Below, one piece after another: positions 23,343 through 23,560 of a stretch of DNA of 23,560 bases. Where the stretch lies: assembly GCA_021775385.1 (NCBI GenBank), contig JAJFHW010000318.1, positions 1 to 23,560 of the forward strand, read 5' to 3'. Below the pieces are notes generated by a model. That model searched no databases. It worked only from the letters and a program-made list of their open reading frames with translations, and had not been told where the DNA came from. The number at the start of each line of letters is the position of its first letter. Positions within the stretch are counted from its first letter, which is position 1. Position numbers and translations under genes: made by a program. The DNA comes from Hyphomicrobiales bacterium (GTDB taxonomy: Bacteria; Pseudomonadota; Alphaproteobacteria; Rhizobiales; HXMU1428-3).

Positions 23343-23560
23343 ATGACTGCAGAAAAAATTATACCTTCAAATGCTTTAGCCTCAATTTCACAGGCAAAAA
23401 GCCAGACCAAAACGCAAGAATTACCCGCAAAACAAAATCATTCAGCTGATGTGTTTTCAAAACATCTCGATCAAAAACTAGATAATGTTGATAAAAAATC
23501 CGCACCCGTTGATCAGACCGAACGTGCAGATAGCCGCCGTCGAAATGAAGTCAACACAAA
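23343..23560 (+). CDS. Truncated N-terminus, possibly flagellar hook-length protein FliK
   Basis: About 72 codons lie before the right edge, starting MTAEKIIPSNALASISQAK. An in-frame ATG four codons earlier (23331) is an alternative start. GGAAG lies about five bases before the ATG at 23343. The visible part is hydrophilic and rich in Lys, Gln, Ser and Asp (ADVFSKHLDQKLDNVDKK, then ADSRRRNEVN), the low-complexity N-terminal style of FliK-type proteins, and the possible sigma-54 promoter would suit a flagellar gene. No conserved domain is visible in this part, so the FliK assignment is tentative; the gene continues outside the window. Confidence 0.45.
   Translation, partial: MTAEKIIPSNALASISQAKSQTKTQELPAKQNHSADVFSKHLDQKLDNVDKKSAPVDQTERADSRRRNEVNT

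Overview
The window looks like chromosome from a low-GC (roughly 40% by eye), Gram-negative alphaproteobacterium, probably free-living or marine. The supporting signs are a Tat-exported TRAP-type solute-binding protein, a Rhodobacter-type PmtA phospholipid methyltransferase, an elongator tRNA-Met with an alphaproteobacterial-looking body, a lipoprotein patatin and a periplasmic c-type cytochrome. I see no phage, insertion sequence, CRISPR array or rRNA. I judged the organism from protein character only, since no search was possible.

Left part (1-5300): the N-terminal end of a TRAP-type binding protein (minus strand) diverges from a Cache-domain histidine kinase and a NarL/LuxR response regulator, the usual layout of a two-component system that controls an adjacent uptake system. 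A LysR regulator (minus) then diverges from a YceI-like periplasmic lipocalin and a glutathionyl-hydroquinone reductase. These look like a small quinone/lipid stress unit, with dyad repeats in the divergent promoter.

Middle part (5300-15300): a membrane acyltransferase-3 with its own terminator and a patatin-like lipoprotein are followed by a long minus-strand gene train. In transcription order this train is a TetR regulator, a membrane-anchored stand-alone glutamate-synthase FMN/Fe-S domain protein, a small exported helical protein, an acetolactate-synthase-like ThDP enzyme, an aldehyde dehydrogenase (ATGA stop/start overlap with the previous gene), a DUF2721-like membrane protein and a methionine-rich DUF6789-like membrane protein. 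A perfect 20-bp palindrome stands in front of the TetR gene. The likely theme is ThDP-dependent carbonyl chemistry feeding an aldehyde dehydrogenase under a ligand- or electrophile-responsive repressor. The substrate is not known.

Right part (15300-23560): plus-strand genes encode a four-cysteine membrane protein, a CRTAC1-type protein with seven calcium-loop repeats and an ASPIC/UnbV tail, a multi-pass membrane protein, an alpha/beta hydrolase and a small P460-like cytochrome ending in a strong terminator. Then come a tiny lipoprotein, tRNA-Met(CAT), pmtA and mnmA, all on the minus strand. About 600 bases without a convincing gene, but with several stem-loops, precede a truncated plus-strand gene. 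Its N-terminus is compatible with, but does not prove, a FliK-like flagellar hook-length protein.

The best candidates for something undescribed are the TetR-controlled ThDP/ALDH/FMN operon, the duplicated four-cysteine membrane protein, and the CRTAC1/membrane protein/hydrolase set.
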